DNA from: CBDDCX01 sp965226925
GTDB lineage: Bacteria > Gemmatimonadota > Gemmatimonadetes > Longimicrobiales > Gaopeijiaceae
Assembly: GCA_965226925.1 (NCBI GenBank)
Contig: CBDDEN010000011.1
Span: forward strand, 496,001-560,000
Direction of reading: 5' to 3'
DNA length: 64,000 nt
The notes under the pieces are model-generated. The model did not search any database. It saw only the letters and a program-made list of their open reading frames with translations, and was not told where the DNA came from. Each line of letters opens with the position of its first letter. The first letter of the stretch is position 1. This document shows, in pieces, positions 25,381 through 33,965 of this stretch. The position numbers and the translations under genes were made by a program.

Positions 25381-25419
25381 TAAATAAAGCCCGCTCCGCA
25401 GGGAGGCCCTGAGAAGCGG
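25381..25419 (-). terminator. Rho-independent terminator after rpmA
   Basis: On the minus strand, 24 bases after the rpmA stop, CCGCT..CAGGG (25419 downward) pairs with CCCTG..AGCGG (ending 25391) around a 3-base CCT loop, with a small internal mismatch. It is followed by GCTTTATTTAT (25390-25380). Hairpin plus U-rich tail fit an intrinsic terminator that ends the rng-rplU-rpmA transcript. Confidence 0.65.
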
Positions 25420-25442
25420 ACTCGGTTATCTGTGTTGGAGAA

Positions 25443-25697
25443 CTACTCGCCGGGGTAGACCGAAACTGCCTTTCGCCTGCGGTACGTCTCGAACGTCACC
25501 ACACCATCGGCTGTGGCGAAAAGAGTGTCGTCCCTGCCCCGCGACACGTTCTTGCCCGGGTGGAAACGTGTACCACGCTGGCGCACGATGATGCTGCCAG
25601 CGCTGACCTGCTCCCCGCCGTAACGCTTGATGCCAAGCATCTTCGGCTTGCTGTCGCGCCCGTTGCGGCTCGAGCCTACGCCCTTTTTGTGTGCCAT
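25443..25697 (-). CDS. rpmA: 50S ribosomal protein L27
   Basis: An 84-residue ribosomal protein of the large subunit, located near the peptidyl-transferase centre. The N-terminus MAHKKGVGSSRNGRDS and GIKRYGGEQVSAGSIIVRQR are diagnostic. Met is followed directly by the mature tail AHKKG, so this is the form that does not need the Prp-type N-terminal cleavage known from Firmicutes. It lies 38 bp after rplU, the normal order. Confidence 0.98.
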   Translation of the reverse strand: MAHKKGVGSSRNGRDSKPKMLGIKRYGGEQVSAGSIIVRQRGTRFHPGKNVSRGRDDTLFATADGVVTFETYRRRKAVSVYPGE

Positions 25698-25735
25698 GCG
25701 ATGTCCCTGGAGTATCGCTCCGGGTGTCGGTGCAC

Positions 25736-26047
25736 CTAGATCTTGATGTCGGCGATCCGAATCTCGGTGAACTTCTGACGGTGTCCCTGTTTCTTGCGGT
25801 AGCCCTTCCGGCGCTTTCGCTTGAACACAATGATCTTCTTGTCCTTACCGTGGCGGAGTACCTCGGCGGTCACTTTGGCGCCACTCACGGTCGGCTGTCC
25901 CACGGAAACCGCATCACCGTCCGAGGCGAGCAGAACCTCGTCGAACGAGACCGTGCTACCCTCGTCGGCGTCCATCGACGGAATACGGAGCCTAACGCCC
26001 GGTTCCGCCCGGAACTGCTTACCACCTGTCTGAAAAACCGCGTACAT
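25736..26047 (-). CDS. rplU: 50S ribosomal protein L21
   Basis: A 103-residue ribosomal protein with the family start MYAVFQTGGKQFRAEPG and the signature KRKRRKGYRKKQGHRQ near the C-terminus. The ATG at 26047 is preferred over a frame extension to 26080 because it gives the conserved N-terminus. It is located between rng and rpmA on the same strand, the common L21-L27 pair. Confidence 0.98.
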   Translation of the reverse strand: MYAVFQTGGKQFRAEPGVRLRIPSMDADEGSTVSFDEVLLASDGDAVSVGQPTVSGAKVTAEVLRHGKDKKIIVFKRKRRKGYRKKQGHRQKFTEIRIADIKI

Positions 26048-26134
26048 GCCATGCCTCGATGGCGGTGTATTCTCGTCCAATTGAGCCTGAAAACTTCATC
26101 GAAGTCAGTAGGCTGGTCAAGACCTGGCGTGCCG

Positions 26135-27658
26135 TCAGGCTGCCGCGTACCGGGACGTCACGTCCGTTTCAGCCGCGCCCGAGAGGATTCGGAACTCGTC
26201 CTCCCGGAGTAACGGGTCGTCCCTCATGTCCAGCGACAGCTGGGTATTGCGGCGCAACCTGCGCAAGAAGTCGGGCTCGTCTTCGAGGATCCGTAGAGTC
26301 ACTTCGGGATGCATCCGGATCATGATCTTCCGCTCTTCACCCTCGGCCGTGACCCTCGAGAGACTCCGCTCGATCTGCCGAACGACGGTGGCCGGAGTGT
26401 AGATTCGGCCGCCCCCCTCACATTGGTCACAGAACTTGGTCAGAGAGTTGAAGAGGGACGGCCGGACTCGCTGCCGCGTCATCTCCACCAACCCCAAGCC
26501 CGAAACCTCGAACGCCTTGGTGCGGGCGCGATCTCGACCCAGGTGGGTCTTCAATTCGTGAAGGACGCGATCACGGTTCTTCTGGGACTCCATGTCGATG
26601 AAGTCGCACACGATGATGCCCCCGATGTCCCTCAGACGAAGCTGGCGCGCAATCTCACCCGCGGCGTCTACGTTCGTCTTGAGAATCGTGGCCTCGGCGT
26701 CCTTCTTGCCCCTGTAGCGCCCCGTGTTCACGTCGATGGACACGAGCGCTTCCGTGGGTTCGATGATGATGTAACCGCCGGAGGGCAGGATCACCTTCTT
26801 CTGGAACGCGCCCTGGATCCCTTCTTCGACCCCGTATTTGTCGAAGAGCGCAACCCGATCCGTATAGAGCCGGACTCGGTCCTTCAGGTCGGGGGCCACG
26901 TTCTTCACGTACCGCAGGATCTCGTCGTAGACCGCCTTGTTGTCCACGGTGATCGATTCGAAGCGATTACTGAAGAGATCTCGGATCACCCCGCTGATGA
27001 GCTTCGCCTCGCGGTGCAGTAGCGCCGGGGCCTTCGCGCCCTCCTTCTTCTTCAGGATCTTCTTCCAGATCGCGTTGAGGCGCTTGAACTCCTTCTCGAA
27101 GGTGTCCTCGTTGAGCTCCTCACTCACGGTTCGGACGATGATCCCTCCGCTGTTCGCGGGGAGAATGCTCTTGGCTAGCTTTCTCAGCCTGGAGCGTTCG
27201 TCCCGATCCTCGATCTTCCGGCTGACGCCCACGTGGGACGAGCCGGGCATGTAGACGAGGAATCGGCCCGGAAGCGAGATCTGGGCTGTCAAGCGAGGAC
27301 CCTTGGTACTGATGGGCTCCTTGGTGACCTGTACGACCACCTTCTGGTCCTTCTTGATCAGGTCCTGGATGGGAGGGTAGTTCTTCGGGCGCCGCCGTCT
27401 CCCTCCTCCACCGTTGTCGTCTTCTTCTTCGCCGGTCTCTAGGTCTGAGACGTGGAGGAATCCGGCCTTGTCCGTTCCAATGTCGACGAAGGCGGCTTGA
27501 ATGCCGGGCAAGACCGCTTCGACCTTGCCCAAATAGATGTCACCGAGCAAACGCCCTTGATCGGGCCGGTCGAAAAGGATTTCGACCAACTGCTCGTCTT
27601 CCATGAGCGCCACCCACGATTCGTGGGCCGAAGCGCTCACGAGGATTTCTCTCCTCAA
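26135..27658 (-). CDS. rng: Ribonuclease E/G family endoribonuclease
   Basis: A 507-residue RNase G-type enzyme for rRNA maturation and mRNA turnover. An S1 domain lies near residues 37-125 (GDIYLGKVEAVLPGIQAAFV, GTDKAGFLHVSDL), followed by RNase H-like and DNase I-like catalytic parts with SIDVNTGRY and IVCDFIDM (metal-binding Asp). The Zn-link is CDQCEGGGRI. It lacks the long C-terminal scaffold of RNase E. An insertion of acidic and Arg/Lys residues (EEDDNGGGGRRRRPK) sits in the S1 domain. The start is TTG 27658; a GTG or ATG further in would cut into the conserved N-terminus. Confidence 0.93.
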   Translation of the reverse strand: MRREILVSASAHESWVALMEDEQLVEILFDRPDQGRLLGDIYLGKVEAVLPGIQAAFVDIGTDKAGFLHVSDLETGEEEDDNGGGGRRRRPKNYPPIQDLIKKDQKVVVQVTKEPISTKGPRLTAQISLPGRFLVYMPGSSHVGVSRKIEDRDERSRLRKLAKSILPANSGGIIVRTVSEELNEDTFEKEFKRLNAIWKKILKKKEGAKAPALLHREAKLISGVIRDLFSNRFESITVDNKAVYDEILRYVKNVAPDLKDRVRLYTDRVALFDKYGVEEGIQGAFQKKVILPSGGYIIIEPTEALVSIDVNTGRYRGKKDAEATILKTNVDAAGEIARQLRLRDIGGIIVCDFIDMESQKNRDRVLHELKTHLGRDRARTKAFEVSGLGLVEMTRQRVRPSLFNSLTKFCDQCEGGGRIYTPATVVRQIERSLSRVTAEGEERKIMIRMHPEVTLRILEDEPDFLRRLRRNTQLSLDMRDDPLLREDEFRILSGAAETDVTSRYAAA

Positions 27659-27838
27659 TGTACTTTTCTCCTTGGTCGGCTACTCGCGGCCAATCCCGCC
27701 GGTGCGCCCACGCGACCCCGGTCTCGTCCCTCCCACGTCTTGGGGAGGAGCGAGGCCGGCCGCAGCATGAGCCCACGTGGCGCCGCGCGCGTGTTCGCGC
27801 GCGCGATGGGCGGGCCAGCGGCCCGAGTTGCTTCCCGG
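27659..27838. other. Intergenic region with 7-bp GC hairpin between acyl-CoA dehydrogenase and rng
   Basis: At 27785-27802 GCGCGCG and CGCGCGC pair around the loop TGTT. In the minus-strand transcript this lies 37 bases after the acyl-CoA dehydrogenase stop and may mark its 3' end, though no U-run follows. The remaining bases must hold the rng promoter; none is obvious. Confidence 0.45.
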
Positions 27839-29065
27839 TTATGCCAGCGCCGATCTGCCGAACGTCTCTTCGAAGAGCTGTCGACCGATCACCAAACGCT
27901 GGATCTCGTTGGTTCCCTCACCGATCTCGCAGACCTTGGCGTCGCGCATCATGCGCTCCGCCGGGTAGTCGGCTGTGTATCCCGCCCCACCCATGATCTG
28001 GACCGCGTCCCGGGTGGCCCGCATGGCTAGCTCTGAACAGAAGAGCTTGGCCATGGCGGCCTCCTTCGTGAACGGCTGGCCCTGATCCTTGAGCCAGGCT
28101 GCGTGGTACGTGAGGTGCTTACCTGCTTGAATGTCTGTGGCGATATCCGCCAACCGAAACTGAATATTCTGAAAATCCCATATCTTCTTTCCGAACTGCT
28201 CGCGCTCGTTGGCATATCGGAGCGCCGTTTCAAACGCCCCCTCGGCCAGCCCCAGAGAGAGTGCCGCGATACCGATCCGGCCGGCGTCGAGCGTCTTCAT
28301 GAAGTTGACGAAACCGTCTCCCTCTTCTCCCAGACGATCTTCTTCGGGGACGAGCGCCTCTTCCATGATGAGCTCCCGCGTATCGGAAGCTCGCCACCCC
28401 ATCTTGTCCTCTTTCTTCCCCGCCCGCACCCCCTCCAGGAACGGGAGTCCATCGTGGTGCCCAAAACCGAGCGATCGGGCCCGCTCCAAATCCACCGTCG
28501 GCTTGCACACGATAAAGCTCGAGATTCCCTGAGATCCTCGATCGGGGTCGGTCACCGCGGTGACCGTGAAGATCTCCCCCACACCCGCGTGGGTGATGAA
28601 GATCTTCGACCCGTTGACGCGGTACCCTCCGGCCTCGCGCACGGCCCGCGTACGTGTTCCTCCCGCGTCGGATCCGGCTCCCGGCTCCGTCAGCCCGAAA
28701 CCTCCCAGGACCTTCCCGCTGGCCAAAGGAGGAACGTACTTCTCCCGCTGGGCGTCACTACCGAACTGAAGGATCGGGGAGGTGCCCAGCGTGGTGTGCG
28801 CGGAAACCGTGATGGCGTGGCTCGCATCGACCTTCGCGAGTTCTTCGACCACCAGAATGTAACTCAAATAGTCCCGGCCCATACCCCCGAGGTCCCGGGG
28901 GACGGGAACTCCGAGCAGCCCCATCTCCCCCATCGCCTTGACGCTCTCCCAGGGAAACTCCATGGACTCGTCCGCCTCCCTGGCGTTGGGGGCGATGGAT
29001 TCACGCGCGAAGGCTCGCACCTTCTCCACGAGGCTGCTGTGATCGTCTGACAGATATCGATGCAT
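27839..29065 (-). CDS. Acyl-CoA dehydrogenase
   Basis: A FAD enzyme of 408 residues that introduces the alpha-beta double bond in acyl-CoA, passing electrons to ETF. Signatures are GGFGLTEPGAGSDAGGTRT (FAD/substrate loop) and the C-terminal QIMGGAGYTADYPAERMMRD, then the catalytic glutamate in GEGTNEIQR. Start ATG 29065 has GAGAG eight bases upstream; TTG 29077, overlapping the recQ stop, is the alternative. It follows recQ closely and may be co-transcribed, although the functions are unrelated. It would supply the first beta-oxidation step missing from the operon at 20.2-23.9 kb. Confidence 0.95.
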   Translation of the reverse strand: MHRYLSDDHSSLVEKVRAFARESIAPNAREADESMEFPWESVKAMGEMGLLGVPVPRDLGGMGRDYLSYILVVEELAKVDASHAITVSAHTTLGTSPILQFGSDAQREKYVPPLASGKVLGGFGLTEPGAGSDAGGTRTRAVREAGGYRVNGSKIFITHAGVGEIFTVTAVTDPDRGSQGISSFIVCKPTVDLERARSLGFGHHDGLPFLEGVRAGKKEDKMGWRASDTRELIMEEALVPEEDRLGEEGDGFVNFMKTLDAGRIGIAALSLGLAEGAFETALRYANEREQFGKKIWDFQNIQFRLADIATDIQAGKHLTYHAAWLKDQGQPFTKEAAMAKLFCSELAMRATRDAVQIMGGAGYTADYPAERMMRDAKVCEIGEGTNEIQRLVIGRQLFEETFGRSALA

Positions 29066-29073
29066 ACGGTCTC

Positions 29074-30615
29074 TCAATGGACGAAGATTCGTCTTGGCCG
29101 CCGTCGGCTCTCGGCGTCACAACGGTCACAGCCTCCGCAGGCCGGTGTCCCGTCCCCGAAGTACTCGAGGAGCACGGCCCTCCGGCACCGGCCGGTATCG
29201 GCGTATGTACGCACGGCACCGAGACCATCCAACGCGGCCTTCCGCAGCCGCCGAGGACCGGACCAGTCGGGGCTCGACGAGAGCACCGCAATGTCCATAA
29301 AATGACTCCCGGAGTCGGCTTTCAAAGCCGGTCTCGGTGTGCTGTTACCCGAAAGGCGCGGATCCGAGCCCTCGAGCCCCGAAGCGTGGTAGATCCGCAC
29401 CGATCCGAGGCGTGCGCGTGCTTCCAGAGCCCCCGTGAACTCCTCGTCCGCCAGACCCGCATGGCCGGCTGCACGGTGGACGTCCAAGGCCCCCCGCCCG
29501 CCGTCCTCCACGAACCTCCGGAGGGTTCGGCTGAGCCTTCGGAGCACCCGCACCGAGGGCCTGGACCGGTCGATGAAAGCCTCGTGCAACCGATGGTCGT
29601 AACGACCATGGAGAGCGACACAGCGGGCCGGGGCTCCGTCACGCCCTGCCCTCCCCGCTTCTTGATAGTAGGACTCCATGGTGCCGGGTAGCTGGTAGTG
29701 CAGCACGAGGCGTACGTCGCTCTTATCCACCCCCATGCCGAACGCGTTCGTAGCCACGATGACGCGCGTCCTGCCTGTGAGGAAATCCTCCTGCGCACGG
29801 CTGCGCAGCCCCGGGTCCATTCCGGCATGATAGGCCGTGGCCGCGACGCCCAACCCGGCCAGGTCGGCGCGGATGGCCTCGACCACCCGGCGGGTCCCCG
29901 CATACACGACAACGGCGCCTTCTTCGCCGCGCACCATCCTCCGGAGCGTCCGAACCTTCGAGCGATGGTCGTCGGCCGGTCGAACATGCCAGGAGAGGTT
30001 GGGACGATCGAAGGAACCGACGACACGGACCGGGTTCACCAAACCGAGCACCGAACAAATGTCCTTACGCACCTTCGACGTCGCAGTGGCCGTCAGCGCC
30101 ATGAAAGGGGCCTTCAGCACTTGCCGAAGACGGCCGATGCGACGGTAGGAAGGCCGGAAGTCGTGGCCCCACTCCGATATGCAATGGGCTTCGTCGACGG
30201 CCACGAGCGACACCCGGATTCTCTCCAGGGCTTCCGAGAAGCCGAGCCCCTCCAAGCGCTCCGGTGCCACGAAAAGGAGCTTCAGGGTTCCGTCCACGGC
30301 CCGCCTCAAAACGTCGCGGCGCTCGTGTCTCGAGAGTGCGCTCGAAAGAAGCGCGGCAGGGATCCCAACCGCGAGGGCTCTGGCGGTCTGGTCTTCCATC
30401 AGGGAAATGAGGGGACTAAGGACGAGAGTGACCCCCGGAAGGGCGAGTGCGGGCACCTGGTAACACAGGCTCTTGCCCCCTCCCGTTGGAAGCACCCCCA
30501 GGGCGTCGTTGCCGGACATGCCGGCCCCTACCAAACGCTCCTGACCGGAGCGAAAGGACCGAAACCCGAAGTGCTCTTCGAGCAGACGACGGGCGAGAGC
30601 CAGGTCCGTGCACAT
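29074..30615 (-). CDS. recQ: RecQ-type ATP-dependent DNA helicase
   Basis: A 513-residue 3'-5' SF2 helicase for recombination and repair. Walker A is PTGGGKSLCYQ (Lys48) and Walker B is DEAHCISEWG (141-144 DEAH). Motifs III-VI include ALTATATSKVRKDI, VYAGTRRVVEAIR, and QEAGRAGRDG with the arginine finger. The zinc-binding cysteines are at the very C-terminus (CRRAVLLEYFG, CGGCDRC). There is no HRDC domain. The winged-helix region seems shortened or rearranged compared with E. coli RecQ (about 610 residues). It lies 66 bp after the amidohydrolase on the same strand. Confidence 0.92.
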   Translation of the reverse strand: MCTDLALARRLLEEHFGFRSFRSGQERLVGAGMSGNDALGVLPTGGGKSLCYQVPALALPGVTLVLSPLISLMEDQTARALAVGIPAALLSSALSRHERRDVLRRAVDGTLKLLFVAPERLEGLGFSEALERIRVSLVAVDEAHCISEWGHDFRPSYRRIGRLRQVLKAPFMALTATATSKVRKDICSVLGLVNPVRVVGSFDRPNLSWHVRPADDHRSKVRTLRRMVRGEEGAVVVYAGTRRVVEAIRADLAGLGVAATAYHAGMDPGLRSRAQEDFLTGRTRVIVATNAFGMGVDKSDVRLVLHYQLPGTMESYYQEAGRAGRDGAPARCVALHGRYDHRLHEAFIDRSRPSVRVLRRLSRTLRRFVEDGGRGALDVHRAAGHAGLADEEFTGALEARARLGSVRIYHASGLEGSDPRLSGNSTPRPALKADSGSHFMDIAVLSSSPDWSGPRRLRKAALDGLGAVRTYADTGRCRRAVLLEYFGDGTPACGGCDRCDAESRRRPRRIFVH

Positions 30616-30681
30616 CCAAGACCCTCCACCCCGAGGGTGCGCACGTCCATGGCCGACTGGGCAAGGCCAGCTGGCGCGGGC

Positions 30682-31989
30682 CTATTTCAAGACCTTGCCT
30701 CCCTTGATAACGCGAACGGGATCGCGCAAGGCCATCATGTCCATCAAAGGATTGCCGTCGACAATGATGATGTCGGCCAGCTTTCCGGGCTCCACGGTTC
30801 CGAACTCGTCGGCCATCTCAAGCATCTCCGCGCCGTGCCGGGTGGCGGCACTGATCACGTGCATGGGATCCATTCCGTAGCTCACCCAGAGCTTCATCTG
30901 CTGCCACATGGCCTCGTAGTGGAAGTTCATGGGCGTGCCCGAGTCGGTACCCAGAGCAATCTTGGCTCCGGCGTTGTAGAGCTGCATCAGCTTCTTCTGG
31001 TCGGCAGCCGGCCTTCCCTTGGCCCCCCGGAAGTAGCCGAGCCGCTGGAAGTGGTCCAGGGATTGGCGGACATCCTCGTAGAGGTCAGGGGGCAGGAACT
31101 CCCGCAGCATCGGGTTGTCCAGGCGCTCCGGAAACTCAAGCGTCCAGAAGTAGATCCCTCCGCCGTTCCAAGTCGGAACCACCCAGGTTCCGCTGTTGAC
31201 GATCAGCTCGATCGCTTCCTGCTCGATGTAGTCCTTGGATCCTCCCGGGAAGTGTTCAATGGAGTTCACATCCGCCTCAACGTCGGCCCTGATCCGATCC
31301 AGAGCCCCCGGATGCGTCGCGACCGTCTTCCCCCGCTTGTGGGCCTCCTCGACGATCACCTTGAGATCCTCGGGATAGATGATGCCCCAAGGCTTCAGCA
31401 GGTCGGCGCCGCCATCGAGGATGTCGATGGCCGCCTGACGAGCTTCCTCGACGCTGTTGACCTTGACCTGGAAGTACTCGTCGTAGATCCCGAAGTCCCG
31501 GACGATGAAGGGACCGCTGACGAAAACCCTCGGGCCCCTAACCCTGCCGGAATTGATCTCATCCCGCACCTGCACGCTCGGCCCCAGGGGAGCGCCCACG
31601 TCCCGTACCGTGGTCACGCCGGCGTAGATCAACTGCTCGGCTGAGAGCCTCATGATCTCCGCGATCCGGTTCTCGTACCTGGGAAAGTACTCCGAATACT
31701 CTCCATGGCCGATGATCATCAGATGCCCGTGGCTCTCGATGAGCCCGGGCATTACGATCTTGCCGTTGGCATCGATGACCTGCGCACCGGATGGAATGGG
31801 CGTCGAGCCCACCTGGCCCACGTCAGTGATACGATCGCCCGAGACCAGAACGACGGAATTCTGGATCGGCGTGCCCTCGTTCCCGTCGATGAGCGTTCCT
31901 CCCACGATCGCCAGGTCGGCGTCCTGAGCTGCGAGCGTCCCGACGGGGAGGAGCAGTGCCGCCATCAGCGTAATCAGATGTGTCTTCAT
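30682..31989 (-). CDS. Secreted amidohydrolase family protein
   Basis: A 435-residue metal-dependent hydrolase of the imidazolonepropionase/prolidase-like branch. ATG 31989 with GGAGG upstream opens a signal peptide (THLITLMAALLLPVGTLAAQ). Metal ligands are expected in PGLIESHGHLMIIG (HxH), the carboxylated or bridging Lys in DLLKPWG, His in TVATHPG and SIEHFPGG, and Asp in KIALGTDSGTPMN. The N- and C-terminal beta-sandwich halves are present (VIDANGKIVMPG; GTVEPGKLADIIIVDGNPL). The substrate is unknown; related exported proteins act on dipeptides or cyclic amides. Confidence 0.88.
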   Translation of the reverse strand: MKTHLITLMAALLLPVGTLAAQDADLAIVGGTLIDGNEGTPIQNSVVLVSGDRITDVGQVGSTPIPSGAQVIDANGKIVMPGLIESHGHLMIIGHGEYSEYFPRYENRIAEIMRLSAEQLIYAGVTTVRDVGAPLGPSVQVRDEINSGRVRGPRVFVSGPFIVRDFGIYDEYFQVKVNSVEEARQAAIDILDGGADLLKPWGIIYPEDLKVIVEEAHKRGKTVATHPGALDRIRADVEADVNSIEHFPGGSKDYIEQEAIELIVNSGTWVVPTWNGGGIYFWTLEFPERLDNPMLREFLPPDLYEDVRQSLDHFQRLGYFRGAKGRPAADQKKLMQLYNAGAKIALGTDSGTPMNFHYEAMWQQMKLWVSYGMDPMHVISAATRHGAEMLEMADEFGTVEPGKLADIIIVDGNPLMDMMALRDPVRVIKGGKVLK

Positions 31990-32300
31990 CGTCGCCTCCA
32001 AAAGAGCGTTCCCATATGCTCCGGTATCATGGCGTAGGTGCACCCGAGACACCAGCCTTGGGGCTCCCACCGGTCCTCTACGGTCCCGCGCCCGGAGTCG
32101 GGGATCGAGTTGGTCTTGGGGTGGATGACCACCCCCCGATCGGGACCTCCCGGCCCGTCAGCCCCGATCCGGGGCCCTCGAGGCGCTACCTCTTCGTTCC
32201 AACACCACGGCTGATGTGACCTCGCTTGATCGGCTCGCTCCTGTCCCTCAGGTTACGGTGATCTGTGAGAGAGCTTCGGGAGGTTGAGTCCCAGGAGAAC
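31990..32300. other. Divergent intergenic region with a perfect 7-bp hairpin
   Basis: These 311 bp separate the divergent amidohydrolase and amidase genes, so both promoters lie here. GGGGTGG (32118-32124) and CCACCCC (32129-32135) form a perfect stem with the loop ATGA. It is surrounded by G/C-rich runs. The hairpin is equidistant from the two genes and might be an operator or only a fold of GC-rich DNA. No coding potential was found. Confidence 0.45.
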
Positions 32301-33932
32301 ATGATGATTGACCGACGACGATTCATCGGCGCCACTGCTTTGGGTGGTGCGGCATTGGCGGTCGTGCCTACAGCCTGTGAGCGGGAAGGTTCGACGGAAT
32401 CTCCTACGCGGGGCGATGCGTCGACCGTCGAGGCGTTCCAACTCGATGAAGTGACGGTTGACGAGCTCCAAAGGAGCATGGAGTCCGGGGAGCGCTCCGC
32501 GCGGTCGATCACTGAGCTGTACCTGAGCCGGATCGAGGCGCTGGATCGGCAAGGACCGGAGCTGCGCTCGATCATCGAGATGAACCCGGATGCGCTGCAG
32601 ATCGCCGACGAATCGGATGAGGAGCGGAGATCCAATGGTCCACGCGGTCCGCTCCACGGGATCCCTATCGCGATCAAAGACAACATCGATACGAGTGACG
32701 GCATGACCACCACGGCCGGATCGCTCGCGCTGGAGGGGTCGAGACCGCTGCGGGACTCGTTCGTGGCTCAGAAGCTGCGCGAAGCCGGGGCGATCATCCT
32801 GGCCAAGGCCAACATGAGCGAATGGGCCTACTTTCGGGGGGTGAGAGCCACCAGCGGATGGAGCGCGCGAGGAGGGCAGTGCCGAAACCCCTACGCGCTC
32901 GACCGGAACCCGTGTGGCTCCAGCTCCGGCTCTGGCGTTGCCGTCTCGGCCAACCTGGCCGCCTTGACAATCGGCACAGAGACGGGTGGATCGATCATGT
33001 GCCCCTCGTCGATCAACGGCGTCGTCGGCGTCAAGCCGACGGTGGGACTCTGGAGTCGCTCCGGGATCATCCCCATCTCACACTCCCAGGATTCCGCAGG
33101 GCCGATGACCCGAACGGTCCGGGACGCCGCCATCCTCCTTGGGGCAGTGGCCGGCATCGATCCTCGAGACGGTGCCACGTCCGCAAGCGAGGGGAACTCG
33201 TATTCCGACTATACGCAGTTCCTCGAACCGGGCGGGTTGCAGGGCGCGCGCATCGGCGTCGCCAGGAGCTTCACCGGCTTCGATCCCCGGGTGGTGGCCC
33301 TATTCGACGAAGCCATCGAGGCGATGCGCGAAGGCGGGGCCCTCATAGTGGACCCGGCCGATCTCCCGCCCGCCGCGTGGAATGACTCACCGCCTCTATT
33401 GGTGCTCGAGTATGAGTTCAAGGCGAATCTCAACGCCTATCTCGAAGGCCTAGGGCCGTCTGCGCCCGTGAAGAACCTGACCCAGGTCATCGAGTTCAAC
33501 GAACGGAACAGCAGCGTCGAGATGCCCTACTTCGGTCAGGAGCGGATGCGCGCGGCCGAGGCGAGGGGGCCGCTCACAGACGAGGCATACCAGAATGCGG
33601 TCAAGGCGATTCAGCGGGGCCATCGAGGGGCCATCGACGCTTTGATGCGTCAACACGACCTGGACGCGATCGTCGCTCCGACGTTTGGGTTAGCTTGGAT
33701 GACCGACCACATCCAAGGTGACCGGCTGGACGGCGGGGACAGTGCCGGCCCGGCCGCGATCGCGGGTTATCCGGACATCTCGGTGCCGATGGGGTTCGTA
33801 TCCGGCCTTCCGGTCGGTGTGTCGTTCTTCGGCGGGGCCTGGAGTGAGCCAACGCTGCTGCGCGTGGCTTACGCGTTCGAGCAGGCGACGAATCACCGGC
33901 GGTCTCCGACTTTCCCGGCCACACTGGGGTAA
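32301..33932 (+). CDS. Amidase signature family enzyme, Tat-exported
   Basis: A 543-residue amide hydrolase. ATG 32301 is followed at once by ATG 32304, which has better spacing to AGGAG (six bases) and may be the real start. The N-terminus has a twin-arginine-type signal (DRRRFIGATALGGAALAVV) and a Cys at PTAC, so it may also be lipidated. The Ser-cisSer-Lys triad is visible: Lys in PIAIKDNIDTSDG, cis-Ser in CGSSSGSGVAVS, nucleophile Ser in TETGGSIMCPSS. The domain ends with PDISVPMGFVSGLPVG. The substrate cannot be told from sequence. Confidence 0.93.
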   Translation: MMIDRRRFIGATALGGAALAVVPTACEREGSTESPTRGDASTVEAFQLDEVTVDELQRSMESGERSARSITELYLSRIEALDRQGPELRSIIEMNPDALQIADESDEERRSNGPRGPLHGIPIAIKDNIDTSDGMTTTAGSLALEGSRPLRDSFVAQKLREAGAIILAKANMSEWAYFRGVRATSGWSARGGQCRNPYALDRNPCGSSSGSGVAVSANLAALTIGTETGGSIMCPSSINGVVGVKPTVGLWSRSGIIPISHSQDSAGPMTRTVRDAAILLGAVAGIDPRDGATSASEGNSYSDYTQFLEPGGLQGARIGVARSFTGFDPRVVALFDEAIEAMREGGALIVDPADLPPAAWNDSPPLLVLEYEFKANLNAYLEGLGPSAPVKNLTQVIEFNERNSSVEMPYFGQERMRAAEARGPLTDEAYQNAVKAIQRGHRGAIDALMRQHDLDAIVAPTFGLAWMTDHIQGDRLDGGDSAGPAAIAGYPDISVPMGFVSGLPVGVSFFGGAWSEPTLLRVAYAFEQATNHRRSPTFPATLG

Positions 33933-33940
33933 TCGGCTAT

Positions 33941-33965
33941 GGTGAGGCGGCGAAGCGGCCTCACC
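33941..33965. terminator. Hairpin between convergent amidase and epimerase genes
   Basis: GGTGAGGC (33941-33948) pairs with GCCTCACC (33958-33965) around a 9-base loop. It lies 9 bases after the amidase stop and overlaps the stop of the convergent epimerase gene, a position suited to a bidirectional terminator. No clear U-run follows on either strand, so it may stop transcription only weakly or need Rho. Confidence 0.45.

Noticed and set aside
27785..27802. GC hairpin after the acyl-CoA dehydrogenase as an intrinsic terminator
   Set aside because: The stem is perfect but only 7 bp, alternating GC, with no U-run. It is noted within the intergenic entry but not called a terminator.
29698..31644. 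648-codon plus-strand open frame antisense to recQ and the amidohydrolase
   Set aside because: Both real genes on the other strand have complete catalytic motifs, and the antisense product has no recognisable domain. High GC leaves such frames open by chance.
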